In this document: positions 1 through 10,630 of the stretch, piece by piece
Layout: every line of letters begins with the position of its first letter
Position numbering within the stretch: position 1 is the first letter of the stretch
Assembly: GCA_963920665.1 (NCBI GenBank)
Contig: OY987264.1
Span: forward strand, 22,796,906 to 22,860,905
DNA: 64,000 bases
Reading direction: 5' to 3'
Source of the DNA: Straminergon stramineum
Taxonomy: Eukaryota; Streptophyta; Bryopsida; Hypnales; Calliergonaceae
Made by a program: the position numbers and the translations under genes
Notes under the pieces: model-generated
What the model was told of the DNA's origin: nothing
The model's database searches: none
Seen by the model: only the letters and a program-made list of their open reading frames with translations

Positions 1-793
1 TGCCTAATTGCAGCAGACGCTTCTTCAAATGCGTGTTCCAGTAATTTTTTATCTCGTTGTCTGTTCGTCCCGGCAAATGCGCTGCTATGGTCGACCACCT
101 ACACAAATAAAAGGCAAATGGTTTCAATGGTGTGACACACTCAAATGATCACTCACTTTTGTTACAACGAACGGCGTTCGAAAATGTGCGTTCTGGATTT
201 CAAGATCAGTATCTATGTGCTCGTTTTTTTCTTAACTTTTTTCAATGACTTGTGAGACTTTAGAACTCAAGAACGCGAGAAGCTGCAAAATCAAGGGGAA
301 ATTCAAAACTAATTGGCATGCACGGAGTCCCCCAAAACGGAATCTGGAATATTGGACCATTTGTCTCAACAATGATTATGTTCCACCAATTTTCTAATGT
401 AAAACATGCAGGGGCTCCTCGGTCCTGACCTGTTTCCGAGGATGGAGTGAAAATGAACGATCATCTGGTCTTCTGCATCGGAGAATCGGCCTCGCTTAAT
501 GTCAGGCCTCAAGTAATTAGTCCACCGCAACCTACAACTCTTGCCACATCTCAAAAGACCTGCAAATGTGGGCCAGCAGAATGAGAAACTGAGACAATTT
601 TACTGAAGAGATTGGATGCAAAAACAGAAGACTGAGAAGAGAACTCACCTGCATTCTTGGGAAGAGCACGCCAGCTTCCATGTCCGTGTTCTTGGATATA
701 AGCCACCAATTTGCGATCTTCGTCTGGAGTCCACGGGCCTTTCCTGAGCTCCACCGTTTTCGATTCATCACCACCCGGAGGTGCTCTTCCCAT
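1..793 (-). CDS. R2R3-MYB transcription factor, 5' part only
   Basis: This is a DNA-binding transcription factor of the plant R2R3-MYB family, cut by the left edge of the window. Three exons are visible. Exon 1 (793-649) starts at an ATG and carries most of repeat R2 ([30 protein letters not shown]). Exon 2 (559-430) is 130 bp, the length usual for this family, and encodes [20 protein letters not shown] and the start of R3. Exon 3 (98 to the edge) encodes [20 protein letters not shown] and LKKRLLQLG. Both introns begin GT and end AG at the two classical R2R3-MYB positions, in phases 1 and 2. The regularly spaced tryptophans of both repeats are intact, with no stop or frameshift. [14 protein letters not shown] and IKRGRFS resemble the subgroup 9/11 type, but the diagnostic C-terminus lies outside the window. 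Confidence 0.95.
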
Positions 794-3171
794 GGCTAAC
801 TACGCTACAAGTCCTTCCTTCAATCCCCTGTGAACGTACGTCAAGATCCCACCCACCACTCTGTATAAAAATTTACCCCTTCTATCCAAAGATAGCACCA
901 ACATGTACTACTTAGTCGACCTATTTGTAAGAGATTTCAGAGTTTGCGATTCTGATTGAATTCATGAAAGGTCTTCCTCAATGCCGTGTGTTTCAGAGGA
1001 ATTATTAATCTATATTGAGCCTTGAGGCTTGAGGGTAGATAATACAACTCAGATTCTAGCTGCATCTTCTGAGAACAACGTCCCACATGCAGTACTGACA
1101 AGGAACTGTACCGACCTCTGCAGGTTCATTTACTTGGGACGTACAGATGGAGTCATTGGAGAGTCACTCGTCAGGAGCCAGGCCAGGCATACAGAAAGTC
1201 ACCTGTACTCTACACAGCTAGCACGCCTAGAATGTCCCAAAATTTCAATCAGTGTCGAGTTTTCGACATCAAAGTGTCGACAAGGTGATGACCGACAGTA
1301 ACAGCAGTTCTATCCCGTGAGCTGCTTGCGCTGGTGCACAAGCCACGCGCTTACTGCACCATAAATGGCATGCACACCTCCGCAAACATGTTCACTGTCA
1401 ATGACAGCTCCGACTGCCTGTGAAAGCTGCAAGCGGCCCTTGGCAAGGGAGGCAGGGGGAAGACGGCACATGGCTGTGAAGCTGTCAATAAGAAGATTAC
1501 TAGTACAAGATTAAAGTATTTTTGGCAAGATTCATCATACAATCTACTTACACCCTGACTCTCTTTACTCTGACTACCTGGGCCCCCAAAACTTGTGGTA
1601 AAGGGCGCTTGCAGTCAATGACACGGTGACAAGTATGTACAGGATATTCCAGAATGTTGTTTTGCCCGGAGAAGGCCAAGGTAATGAGGTCTGAGCTTAT
1701 TAAGACGAAATCTGATTGAGCTCGTACCAGAGTAAACATGTTTTACTACAAATAGTCGGTTGCTTACACCTCCCGCCCGGAACTGAGTGGCTTGGGACGT
1801 CATGTACTTATGTCCATCTGCAAAAGAGGGTCCCTGTTTGTGTAAGAAAAAAATTAAATGACAGGATGAGAATTGAAAATACAATTTCGCATTGCCCCTT
1901 TTGCCAGTCTCTGACTCATCGTGAGACGCCATTCGACCTTCACGATGAATCATTAGTTGACAATTACGACAATGAATGATTGAATGGTTACTTCACCTTG
2001 ACGTCGGTGTCCACATGATCCCGAGAGCCAAGACACATCCTACTGCTTCCTTTTAAAACTGAATTAGCGGCGTGTATCACGCTGCTTGCTAATCAGTTTC
2101 TCAACAGTTCCTTCAAATTGGTTAGAATAATGATTCAGTCGGTGTTGGATCCGATCTGACTACAGAAGCGATTGTACGTGTCAGACCCGGCTTGTGTCTG
2201 TTGGAACATGTGCAAGATCATTAGCAGCAGGGATCATGGAATTAAGCCAGAATAGTTAAACCACAACCAGTTTGCGCACTGATTTCAATTTTCAGACAAT
2301 TCAGACAATTGTGCCTGAATTCTGCAACGAACGACAGTAATACTTCATAATTCCCTGGCCCCCAGTAGGACTCGTTTTTCAGCTGGATGTCTGGAACATT
2401 CTGCACCGTAGGTGATGTGAAGCAATCTGAGGGAAATGAGTCAATTCTCCCTCAGTTGTCTTATCCACCGGCAATTCAGTTGTGTGCAGCAGCTAGAACT
2501 GCCTTCATTCAGTGCCAAGATTTGTCGAACCCGTACAGACACAAGTCTTAACTTGGAATCGATCGGTGAAAGTCTGAACGCCTCCACCCTGCCTCCACTG
2601 CCTGGGCAGCCCCTTGTGTTCCCACCTCCCCTGGCAGGACGTGGCTCCTGTGCAACCACTTCCTCGGGCGGAAACATAAAAATTGTTGAACTGAATCTAC
2701 CATTTTTTCCATACAATGTTCCGAGCTCGTGTGGAGTTTTTTTCACTCCCTTCCAACTAGTTATGGACGTATGAGAGCCGCTGCATTCAAGGGCCAGTTC
2801 AATAACTAATTTCATCTGTACAAAGCTCCGTGCAGATGGTGAGTTTCCTGAAGTAAGAGGAGGTAAAGAATATTGACACATGCATAAGAAAGAACTGGTG
2901 GGAAATTTTCAACTCAGCATTGAGCATGTGTGCAGAGTGTGTCACTCAATCGTGGAGAGCAATATCGTAGTATAAGGTATGTGCACGCAGAATCGCCACT
3001 TGAAATGAATGCATGCTGGATAATTAAGGTAACGATTGTGGGTGCACACACCTGACCTGAATTCTCTGCAGCTTTAAACCATAGCCAGAGTGCAAAGTGA
3101 GGCCAGGCTCCTATGCATCTAACTAGAACCTTAAATTGGAAAAGCGATTGAGCCAGACTACCCCCCATGAA
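794..3171. other. Intergenic region, no gene recognised
   Basis: This stretch separates the divergent end of the MYB gene from the 3' end of the kinase gene. Short open frames exist on both strands, the longest at 2441-2881 on the minus strand. They overlap one another, carry no recognisable motif and have no convincing splice structure. A TATA-like stretch (CTCTGTATAAAAATTTA) at about 860-876 reads in the plus direction, whereas the MYB gene is on the minus strand, so I do not assign it as that gene's promoter. Confidence 0.5.
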
Positions 3172-5133
3172 CTAAATCTCTTGTCCCCCGTATGTCAATC
3201 CCAAGCATCGGCTGAGCACACGTTTCGTCCATGCCTCCACTCTAGAGCGTGCAGGCACCACATTTCCAAAGGGGATGCTACAAAGGACATCACATATTGT
3301 GGAGAACTTGGGCCTCACCTCAGGATCATCGTCCCAACACTTGGAGATGAACCCTGCCAAGTCTGGATGTAGTCCAGCCGGGAGCTTCGGCCTGCGCTTC
3401 TCAATCACGTCTCTCTCCTTCAAATGCTCGTTAGGCGCATCACCGGTCAGGATTTCGTAGCATGTCATAGCAAAGCTGTACACATCCGTCTTCATTAGCT
3501 GCTCAGCTCTGAGTTCGCCTCTCTTTGCCCTTAGAACCTCTGGCGCTCGCCACAGATTTGTGCCTGCACGGTGCGCAACATTTGGGTTTCCAATACGATG
3601 AGATGCTCCAAAATCAGTGATTTTCACATCAAACCGTCCACAATGGTCATGGACCAACACATTCGCTGCCTTGATGTCCCTGTGGACGACATTCTTCGAG
3701 TGAAGGAAGTTCAAACCCAGAGCTATCTTGAGGCACAGCTCCTGAGCTTCAGCGCCGCTGAATAGAGGGGACGATGTCCGACCTTCCTTGCGCAAGAGTT
3801 GTAAGCGAGAATTGATCAGTTTTCGGAGATCCATGTCCATGCGCTCCATCATGATCCAGCCGCCATTGTCATCAACAGAAACACCGATCAACCGAGCAAT
3901 GTGTGGATGCTGAAGCTTCATAAGAAAATCCACTTCCTCTCTGAAACTCAGAGACAACGACTTGAACCTTTTCACTGCCAATGCGCATCCCAGCCAGTTC
4001 ACTTCGTACACTTCGTTGGTGCCTCCGACTCCAATGCGTCGTCTCCACTCTACATCAGCAGGGTCTATGGACAGATGGATAGGCATTGTTTCCAACATAC
4101 TTGCAATCTCCAGGCATTTGTTTCCTTCATCGTCTTTATGGGTGGTCCATTGTAACGCACAGTCCTCGGTCACGGTCGCTTGCTTTCGGACTTGATCACA
4201 TGCAGCACGGATGGTAGCCAATCTGTCACATATTGCAGAAAACCCAGGCCTGTTCTCTGGGTCCTCATCCGCACAATCGAGGATAAGCTCTACCAGGTCG
4301 TCACCACTGCCTAGAGGAAGCTCTAACTTAGCCGTTGCTTCTCTAACTTCCTGTTCCAAATTTACAGTGCAGGAAGGCAACAAGTGCAAGAGTTTCCATC
4401 CTGATAGGAGTGCAATGCAAAGTGTAAAAAATCCATAAACATCTGCAGCTTTCGACGAGTTTCTGGCATGATCTGAGAACGCAAAACCGCCGATCTTGAT
4501 GTCAAGCTGGCCATTAGTATGCACATTCATCAAAATAATGTCACAAGTCAAGGATCCGTGTACAACTTCTCTGCCATGCAAGAACCTCATACCCAAAGCA
4601 ATCTTCGAGACAATGTCAAGAGCTTCGCAGCCATCAAAGAGAGGAGCCCTCGATGCCCTCACGCGATCATTCATAACTCTTAGCAGATTAGTTTCCAAGC
4701 GTTCCATCACTATGGACACCTTCCTTTGCCCAGGTTCCACGTTGAATCCCAAAAGTTGCACTACATGCGGATGTGGAAGCCTCATTAAGATCTCCAGTTC
4801 CTTGGGGTAAGGTTCGAAAACTTGGTAGTCATGAATGGCGAGTTCTTTGACAGCAACCTCGCAACCTCGCCTCATTAAGATCTTCAGTGGAAGCCTCATT
4901 AAGATCTCCAGTTCCTTGGGGTAAGGTTCGAAAACTTGGAAGTCATGAATGGCGAGTTCTTTGACAGCAACCTCGCAACCTAGCCAAGTGGCACTTTTTA
5001 CCTCGCTAGAACTTCCAAAGCCAATGTGATTTCCTACATGCAAGTCAGATGATGAAATCCTTAGATGCTCTGGAATGCTCCGGGATCTAGTTAGGTGTCC
5101 AGCCTCTGCCACGTGGAACTCCGTCAAGTCCAT
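3172..5133 (-). CDS. Tandem pseudokinase-kinase protein, TKL-like
   Basis: This is a 653-residue protein with two protein-kinase folds in a row. I start it at the ATG at 5133, in a good context (TCCATGG). The frame stays open upstream only to a TAG at 5245-5247. The first domain keeps the VAVK lysine of strand beta3, but its catalytic loop reads VVHGSLTCDI instead of HRDxKxxN and its DFG position reads GGF. It should therefore be a pseudokinase. The second domain is complete: AVKRF, VVHRDIKAANVLV, KITDFGASH, WRAPEVL, TDVYSFAM and a final arginine in the VRPKFSTI segment. It should be an active Ser/Thr or dual-specificity kinase. The layout resembles multi-domain TKL kinases of non-flowering plants and, by analogy only, JAK kinases. 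A 114-bp in-frame duplication lies inside the pseudokinase. Small upstream exons are possible. Confidence 0.9.
   Translation of the reverse strand: MDLTEFHVAEAGHLTRSRSIPEHLRISSSDLHVGNHIGFGSSSEVKSATWLGCEVAVKELAIHDFQVFEPYPKELEILMRLPLKILMRRGCEVAVKELAIHDYQVFEPYPKELEILMRLPHPHVVQLLGFNVEPGQRKVSIVMERLETNLLRVMNDRVRASRAPLFDGCEALDIVSKIALGMRFLHGREVVHGSLTCDIILMNVHTNGQLDIKIGGFAFSDHARNSSKAADVYGFFTLCIALLSGWKLLHLLPSCTVNLEQEVREATAKLELPLGSGDDLVELILDCADEDPENRPGFSAICDRLATIRAACDQVRKQATVTEDCALQWTTHKDDEGNKCLEIASMLETMPIHLSIDPADVEWRRRIGVGGTNEVYEVNWLGCALAVKRFKSLSLSFREEVDFLMKLQHPHIARLIGVSVDDNGGWIMMERMDMDLRKLINSRLQLLRKEGRTSSPLFSGAEAQELCLKIALGLNFLHSKNVVHRDIKAANVLVHDHCGRFDVKITDFGASHRIGNPNVAHRAGTNLWRAPEVLRAKRGELRAEQLMKTDVYSFAMTCYEILTGDAPNEHLKERDVIEKRRPKLPAGLHPDLAGFISKCWDDDPEVRPKFSTICDVLCSIPFGNVVPARSRVEAWTKRVLSRCLGLTYGGQEI
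4773..4981 (-). repeat. 114-bp in-frame tandem duplication in the pseudokinase
   Basis: Two copies of about 95 bp (4773-4867 and 4887-4981) lie exactly 114 bp apart and differ at very few positions. The 19 bases between them are themselves a truncated copy of the unit start. The period is 38 codons, so the frame is kept. The effect is to duplicate the strand beta3 lysine motif (GCEVAVKELAIHD) and the following segment. At protein level the copies differ by F/Y in this segment, which suggests a recent event. Confidence 0.9.
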
Positions 5134-5195
5134 GGAAAGGAAGAAGAAGAGCAACCCTAAGGCTGGCGTGAATAAAGAGCCTGTTGGGGTTCTTA

Positions 5196-5408
5196 CACTC
5201 GCAATTGAAGAGGAACTGTATCCATCACTGTGATGCGATTCAAACTATCCACTGCAGAAACATAAACACATATTAGAGCTTGCAATTCATGATTCCTACC
5301 CCATTCTACTAACTCGGGAATCCATGAAAGAAAATTTTTTGGTTGTGCTGTACGAACCATCACCTGCATGACCATCAAACATTCACAAGCTCCATCAGCA
5401 GCCTTGTC
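5196..5408 (-). other. Possible small upstream exons of the kinase gene
   Basis: Upstream of the kinase ATG on the minus strand there is an acceptor-like TTACTTTCAG before 5408, an open segment reading DKAADGACECLMVMQ and then a donor-like GTGATG. A second acceptor-like TTTCTGCAG lies just upstream of 5251. I could not join these to the kinase frame without assuming further splicing, so they may be untranslated or belong to an alternative N-terminus. Confidence 0.25.
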
Positions 5409-5424
5409 TGAAAGTAATTGCAAA

Positions 5425-6436
5425 CCCTAGCAAATATCTCTAACTACGCCGAATTGCAGTTTACAACTCTTACCCAAATATGATCCCTGTAGATTTTTGT
5501 CCAAAATGTACGCAATCTTAACATGAAATCCAGAATCGATTGTCGATACACCAATAATAAAAAATTTAGAAATTCATACTTTGTTCATACTTTTTTCATA
5601 TGGTGTCCAAAATGTATCGGAACCCTCTTTCAAACAGCCTGCATGATCCAAACGAATTGAGACAAGTTAGTAGCAGAAATCATCCTCGAAATGCTCATTT
5701 GGACGCGTACATACCATAAGCTTCCGAAAAAGACAATCGGATTAGTAGGGGAATCACCCAACCATTTCTTCTTTGATAGAGCTCTCTCGACTCCGTCTCA
5801 TTCTCTTCACTAGAGGCAGCTTGAGTCCGATAACAAGATCTGCAGTACAGACGCGACACTTCCAAACTGAAGCAAAAGATGAAATATCGGCAACTTCCGT
5901 ATTACGCGAACAGACCTTAAAGGTTAGTGCTCGCTATCAATTCTTCGTGAACACGCGTGTATAATAAATCCTTCGGCTCTTCAATTCACGCATAGTGCAA
6001 TCCCAGTGCTCGCCCCACAGTCTACCTTTTCTGAAAAGATTCGTGACTCTATCTAATTCTATGCTAAATTTGGAAGGTCGAAAATTACAGCAAGAAAATC
6101 CTTGACAGACAGAGATTTCGACAAAAGATGGAGAATATATTAAAGAGGAGAACCACACACAGCCATCTCTTCTTCGTACGAGGTCGATTCGCACCCTCTT
6201 CACTAATTATGTTAAGAGGCAGCTAGAGTCCGATAGCAAGAGCTACTGACACTACACTGCCGAACTACAGAAGCCCAACGATGAAGAATCGGGAAAATTC
6301 CCGTATATCTCCAAAATGCTCTCAAGTAGCTACCTTGCGTCCACTCCAGTCGTTGTGCTCACAGCGAAAGAAAACACAGCGCCTGCTTCTCGACAATCTG
6401 CCTTCCCGAAAAGTCCGCGTTGAGAAAACGGCAACA
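5425..6436. other. Intergenic region, no gene recognised
   Basis: This region probably includes the promoter of the kinase gene. Open frames here are short and carry no recognised motif. A sequence close to GAGGCAGCTTGAGTCCGATA at about 5813 recurs with small changes at about 6218, indicating a partly duplicated segment roughly 400 bp apart. Confidence 0.4.
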
Positions 6437-6660
6437 TTAGGGGTAGTCACAGTTCCTCCATCCTCTGCATTTTCCGTGGAGAATGGGGACGTGCCTGTTT
6501 GCGGTTGGCTACCCGCATGTGTTGTGAAAAGGAATATTCTTCTTGGAAGAAATTTTCTACGCGTCTATTCTCCTCCTCTGGAGGAGAAGAATGGATGTGT
6601 AGAAAATTTCTTCCAAGAAGAATATTCCTTTTGGCACTGTAGTTTCACACCGTAGTGTCC
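6437..6660. mobile_element. Foldback element with a 53-bp stem
   Basis: The left end (GGGTAGTCACAGTTCCTCCA) is nearly identical to the inverted copy of the right end of the small element at 8129-8240, so the two are related. Inside lies a foldback: 6527-6579 pairs with 6580-6632 almost without a loop. The outer part of the stem (AAAAGGAATATTCTTCTTGG against its reverse complement) is perfect, and mismatches and G-T pairs cluster near the tip. The structure could be a MITE remnant or the precursor of a small RNA. An open frame at 6281-6655 runs across it but looks incidental. Confidence 0.55.
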
Positions 6661-6963
6661 GGATTTTATCGTCACCTTGCCGTTTTCACCTCCATTGGAA
6701 GTTTACAATTTTGTTTGCATTTGGGTGCTAGAATGCTTGATGTGTACACTTCACTTGAGGTATTTCTGCCTCAAACTTTCTAGCTCGAGGAATTTGCTTT
6801 TCGTGCTTTACCTCTTGCAAGCTCTGGTGAAGCTTTTGGTCTTCTCCTGGTTTGCATTCATTTTTGTTTTTGTTTTTTTCTTCCTTTCGCTTGTTGTTCA
6901 CAAAGGCAAGAACTGAATGCTCTATGCTTTGCATGACGATCACTTTGCCAAAGACATCCAATT

Positions 6964-7892
6964 AACCCCTAAAGGACCATTTGTTCCCTTGGGGGACAAT
7001 TTGGGTCTAGGCAAGTTCTTTCTGTCTCAATTTTTAGTGATATTTTTTGGAATTTTTTGAGGTTGTGTATTTTTGCAATAGCTCTATGAAAATATATTTT
7101 TTATTTTAATTGATGCCCGGGAACAAAAGTTATGGCATAATAAGCAAAAATGGAGTTTGGTGGGCAACACAAAAAAAATCACAGAAAGTCAACATAATTT
7201 TTTTTTCAAATTTTTTTCTCAAAGTTTATATTTTTGTCTACATGTGAAGCTTTGTTTCATTCAATTTGGACTAATAATGAGAAAGTTATGGACAATCTTA
7301 GTTTTTCAGGCAATCTAAGCATCTTCTTGAAAAAATAACTTGTGGAATTCATTTTTGAGTGCAATTTTTAGAATTTTTCTAAAAACAATGCTAGACAAGG
7401 TTAGATTCTCGTGCTAGAACAATCTCACCGTTGGGATTATTATGATTCAATTCCATCTAAAAATTATTAACAATTTAGTTTTTTCTTCAATCTTGAACCC
7501 ACCTCTTCTTAACAATTTTTTAATGAGTGAAAATTTAGTGTTTTATTTCCAAATTTTTTTTGTAGATTCTCAACTCAACTACTTAACATAAATGAGTAGA
7601 AAATCAAAATCAAAGGTGCCAAAAAATTGATCTAAAAAGATTCAAAGCCAAAAAATCTAGTCAAACAAGGTGCAAAAAAACTTGTTTTCTTCACTTTAAA
7701 TGCATATATCTTGCAATTTGCATGGTCAAAGTTTCTGAAATTTCTTCCATGTATTCATATACTAGTCAAGTATAAGATCTTACGGTTGGATATGCAAAAA
7801 AGAACAATTTTTCATGTTCTTTTCTCTTTGTAATAGAAATGACAATTTTGAGTGTTTTTTAATAGGAAAATCACCTTGGTCCTTTAGGGGTT
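6964..7892. mobile_element. 929-bp non-autonomous terminal-inverted-repeat element, copy 1
   Basis: The element begins AACCCCTAAAGGACCA and ends TGGTCCTTTAGGGGTT, a perfect 16-bp terminal inverted repeat. It contains no gene and is very AT-rich. A second copy in the same orientation, with similar length and internal order, lies at 8878-9811. Shared landmarks include a TTTTTGTCTACATG segment and GGCAATCTAAGCATCTTCTT. No clear target-site duplication is visible, so the superfamily cannot be assigned. Confidence 0.75.
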
Positions 7893-8128
7893 GAAGGTGT
7901 GTGAGTAAGACATGTGAATCGAGGCACAAAGGAGAACTGAGCTATTGGGATATCGGATTTCCTCCTTGAATTATGAGATCCTCAAGCCAGAGCAAACCAT
8001 ATTTTATTTTAAACTGCAACCCGTCAAGTCCTGTGGTTGGACCCTAGAAATCTGCAAAATCACCAGCATCCCTTTCCGAGGTAAACTATTCTCAGTCCTC
8101 CATTTCTCCACCCTTGTATGATGAAAAA

Positions 8129-8240
8129 GGGGTGTCACAGTTCCTCCACTTGAGAATGAACCGCATTGGCTCCCCATTTGTCAGTTGATCTTCCCATTTT
8201 CCATGGAAATCCCAGAGGGTGGAGGAACTGTGACTACCCT
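8129..8240. mobile_element. 112-bp MITE-like element
   Basis: The left arm GGTGTCACAGTTCCTCCAC is matched by GTGGAGGAACTGTGACTACC at the right end. The interior is short and non-coding. The right end, in inverted orientation, closely matches the start of the foldback element at 6437. This indicates a small family with at least two members here. A minus-strand open frame overlaps it but has no recognisable content. Confidence 0.65.
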
Positions 8241-8350
8241 TATTCTTTCTTTCGGATACTACACTTGCCTTCATGTGAGGTGTTAGAAATAAGTACAGAA
8301 CAGAATATAGTGAGAAATAACTCCAACCCTTTATAGTGTTGGTGTTATTT

Positions 8351-8577
8351 AACCCCTAAACACACGGCGGACTTTTTTTTGTCTGATGAACGTCAAGGAA
8401 TTCTCTTCTACAAGATAGAATTGCAACTATTCATCCTTGGAATTAGGGGTGGAAACTTGAGATCTTCTAGAGTAGTTTGACTCCCAATGTGTATTTTTGA
8501 TTTTTTTAAAGTGGATGATGTCACATGGTTCCAAAATGCCTAATTTCCATGGTCACTAGCCCAGCGTTCAAGGGTTA
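8351..8577. mobile_element. Possible 227-bp element with AACCCC ends
   Basis: The left end AACCCCTAAACACACGG resembles the reverse complement of the right end, CCAGCGTTCAAGGGTT, with several mismatches. It also shares its first ten bases with the two 930-bp elements nearby. It may be a short relative that shares only the termini with them. The evidence is weak because the arms are imperfect and no target-site duplication is clear. Confidence 0.35.
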
Positions 8578-8877
8578 ACCTTGAAACACCTTGGCTATGA
8601 CCACAAAGTTGCACATCAAATTCCATCGTATGTTCCCGTTTAGCAACTCTTGTACATGTGAACAAAAAAAATTATTTTTATTTTTCAAAGATGATTATAA
8701 AATTGTAAAGCAACCTAAACCATTCTCCCTTCAAGATTAGGATAATTTGTCCCTATAGTAGATCCCTATTATAGGAGTGAATTTAGTATAATCTTCTTAG
8801 AGTCATTGGTTGGTTTGGAAGTTGCAACACTAGGGGCTCTTGCTTTCTAGGTAGCTTAAGGCCCCCCCATGTTGTTT

Positions 8878-9811
8878 AACCCCTAAAGGACCATTGTCCC
8901 CCCTCGAGGGACAAATTGGATTTTAGGCAAGTACCTACAATCTCAATTTCTGTCATGATTTTTGGAATTTTTTTTTAAGATAGAAAAAATAATTAGCTTC
9001 GTGGTCATATGATTTTTTTTTTCAATTGGGGCCCAGAAACAAAAGTTATGACCAAATAATCTCAAAATAGGAGAGACCAAACAACCAAAAAAAATTACAA
9101 AAAATTTGAATTGTTTTTCAAAAATATTTTTTTCTCATAGATTATATTTTTGTCTACATGGAAAGCTTTGATTCATTTCATTTGGATAAGTGATGTGAAA
9201 ATTATGGACAATCTTGTTTTGGGGGCAATCTAAGCATCTTCTTGAAAAAATAGCTTGTAGAATTCATTTTTGATTGCAATTTTTACAATTTTCTTAGAAA
9301 AATTTCCACATGGTTTAGTTTTCTTGCTAGAACAATCTCACCATTGGGATTAGTGCATTTTGATTCCATCATAGAGATATTCGTTTAGATTTTCATTCTA
9401 TCTTGTACCTACTTCTACTTAACAATTTGTTTTCAAAATGAAATTAAGTTTTGTTGAATTTTATTTTTTTATCCTAGACTCTCAACTCAATTTCCCACCA
9501 TAAAAATTTAAACCTCAAAACTTTGTAGTGCAGAAAATTGAAGTTAAGAAGGTTCAAAGTCAAATAATCTAGTCTTGCAATGTGAAAAAAAATTATTTTC
9601 TTCACTTGAAATGCAAAAATCTTGCAACCTATGTGTTCAAAATTTTTGAAATTTATTCTACACATTTTCATACTATTGAGCTGTAAGATCCTGTGGTTAG
9701 ATGTCCAAATAAATACAATTTTCAAACTTTTGACTCTTAGCAATAGAAATGGCAGTTTTGAGTGTTATTTGGTAGAAGAAAAGGCCTTGGTCTTTTACTC
9801 TTTTAGGGTTT
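8878..9811. mobile_element. 934-bp terminal-inverted-repeat element, copy 2
   Basis: The left end AACCCCTAAAGGACCA is identical to that of copy 1. The right end is degraded: CCTTGGTC is followed by a disrupted TTTTAGGGTT. The interior aligns with copy 1 in the same order but with many substitutions, so the copies are not recent. No coding capacity is visible. Copy 1 and copy 2 flank the two smaller elements at 8129 and 8351. Confidence 0.7.
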
Positions 9812-10630
9812 ATTAATGTTATGAAATCACTTGTCTTCTTTACCTTCACTCCTTAGGAATAAACTAAATTTTCTCCCAAGGATCCCAAAGATTAAACTAT
9901 TGAATTCCCCCTCCCCTCCCCAATCTAGTTTTTGAAGAAAAATAGAAAAAAATCATATCAAATAGAAACTGATTTCAATAAATCTTACAATTTCATCATA
10001 TGTGCATATTATAGTAAAAAAAATTTCCTTATCATTCTAGAATTAGAATTCAATATTCATTGGAAATATCTCCAAAGTTCAAATTGCAATAAAATATTCA
10101 ATTATAGGAATTTTCCAAAATTCAAGTTGGAGTAGAAACTAGAGTAGATGACCTCCATTTCATGAGTTGAGTTCAAAATCAAAAAAATATTATTTTTATA
10201 GAGAAATTTCAAATCTATAGCACAAAGCAATAACTTCCCCAAAGACACTAAAATAGCATATTTTGTGATCTATTCTTTTTACTAAATTTTCATCTACATG
10301 AAGACAAACACTAACAAGACTACAAACTCAATTGCATGATGGTCATAACCCACCATGAAAGGTCAATGGAAGAAATTGGATGAAAAATCACTTTCAATTT
10401 TTGTCCAACTCATTTAATTTTCACCCAAATACCATAGGCACAAATTGACACTCATAATGCCCCAAGGTCAAGGGCTTCTTCATGTAGGGTCTTACATTGG
10501 GTCCTACTTATAATTACAACTTGTAATACAAAATACCTATATATGGAATAATTGCAACTTTGCAATTCCACCTAATTGTATGCCATATTTAACTACTTTT
10601 GGACTATTGAAAGTCCAAAATTAAGAAAAC
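9812..10630. other. AT-rich intergenic stretch
   Basis: No gene, RNA gene or clear repeat is visible. The sequence is rich in A and T runs, and its open frames are short and of low complexity. Confidence 0.5.

Noticed and set aside
2436..2881. A 146-residue minus-strand and a 112-residue plus-strand open frame
   Set aside because: They overlap in opposite directions, have no recognisable motif and no splice context.
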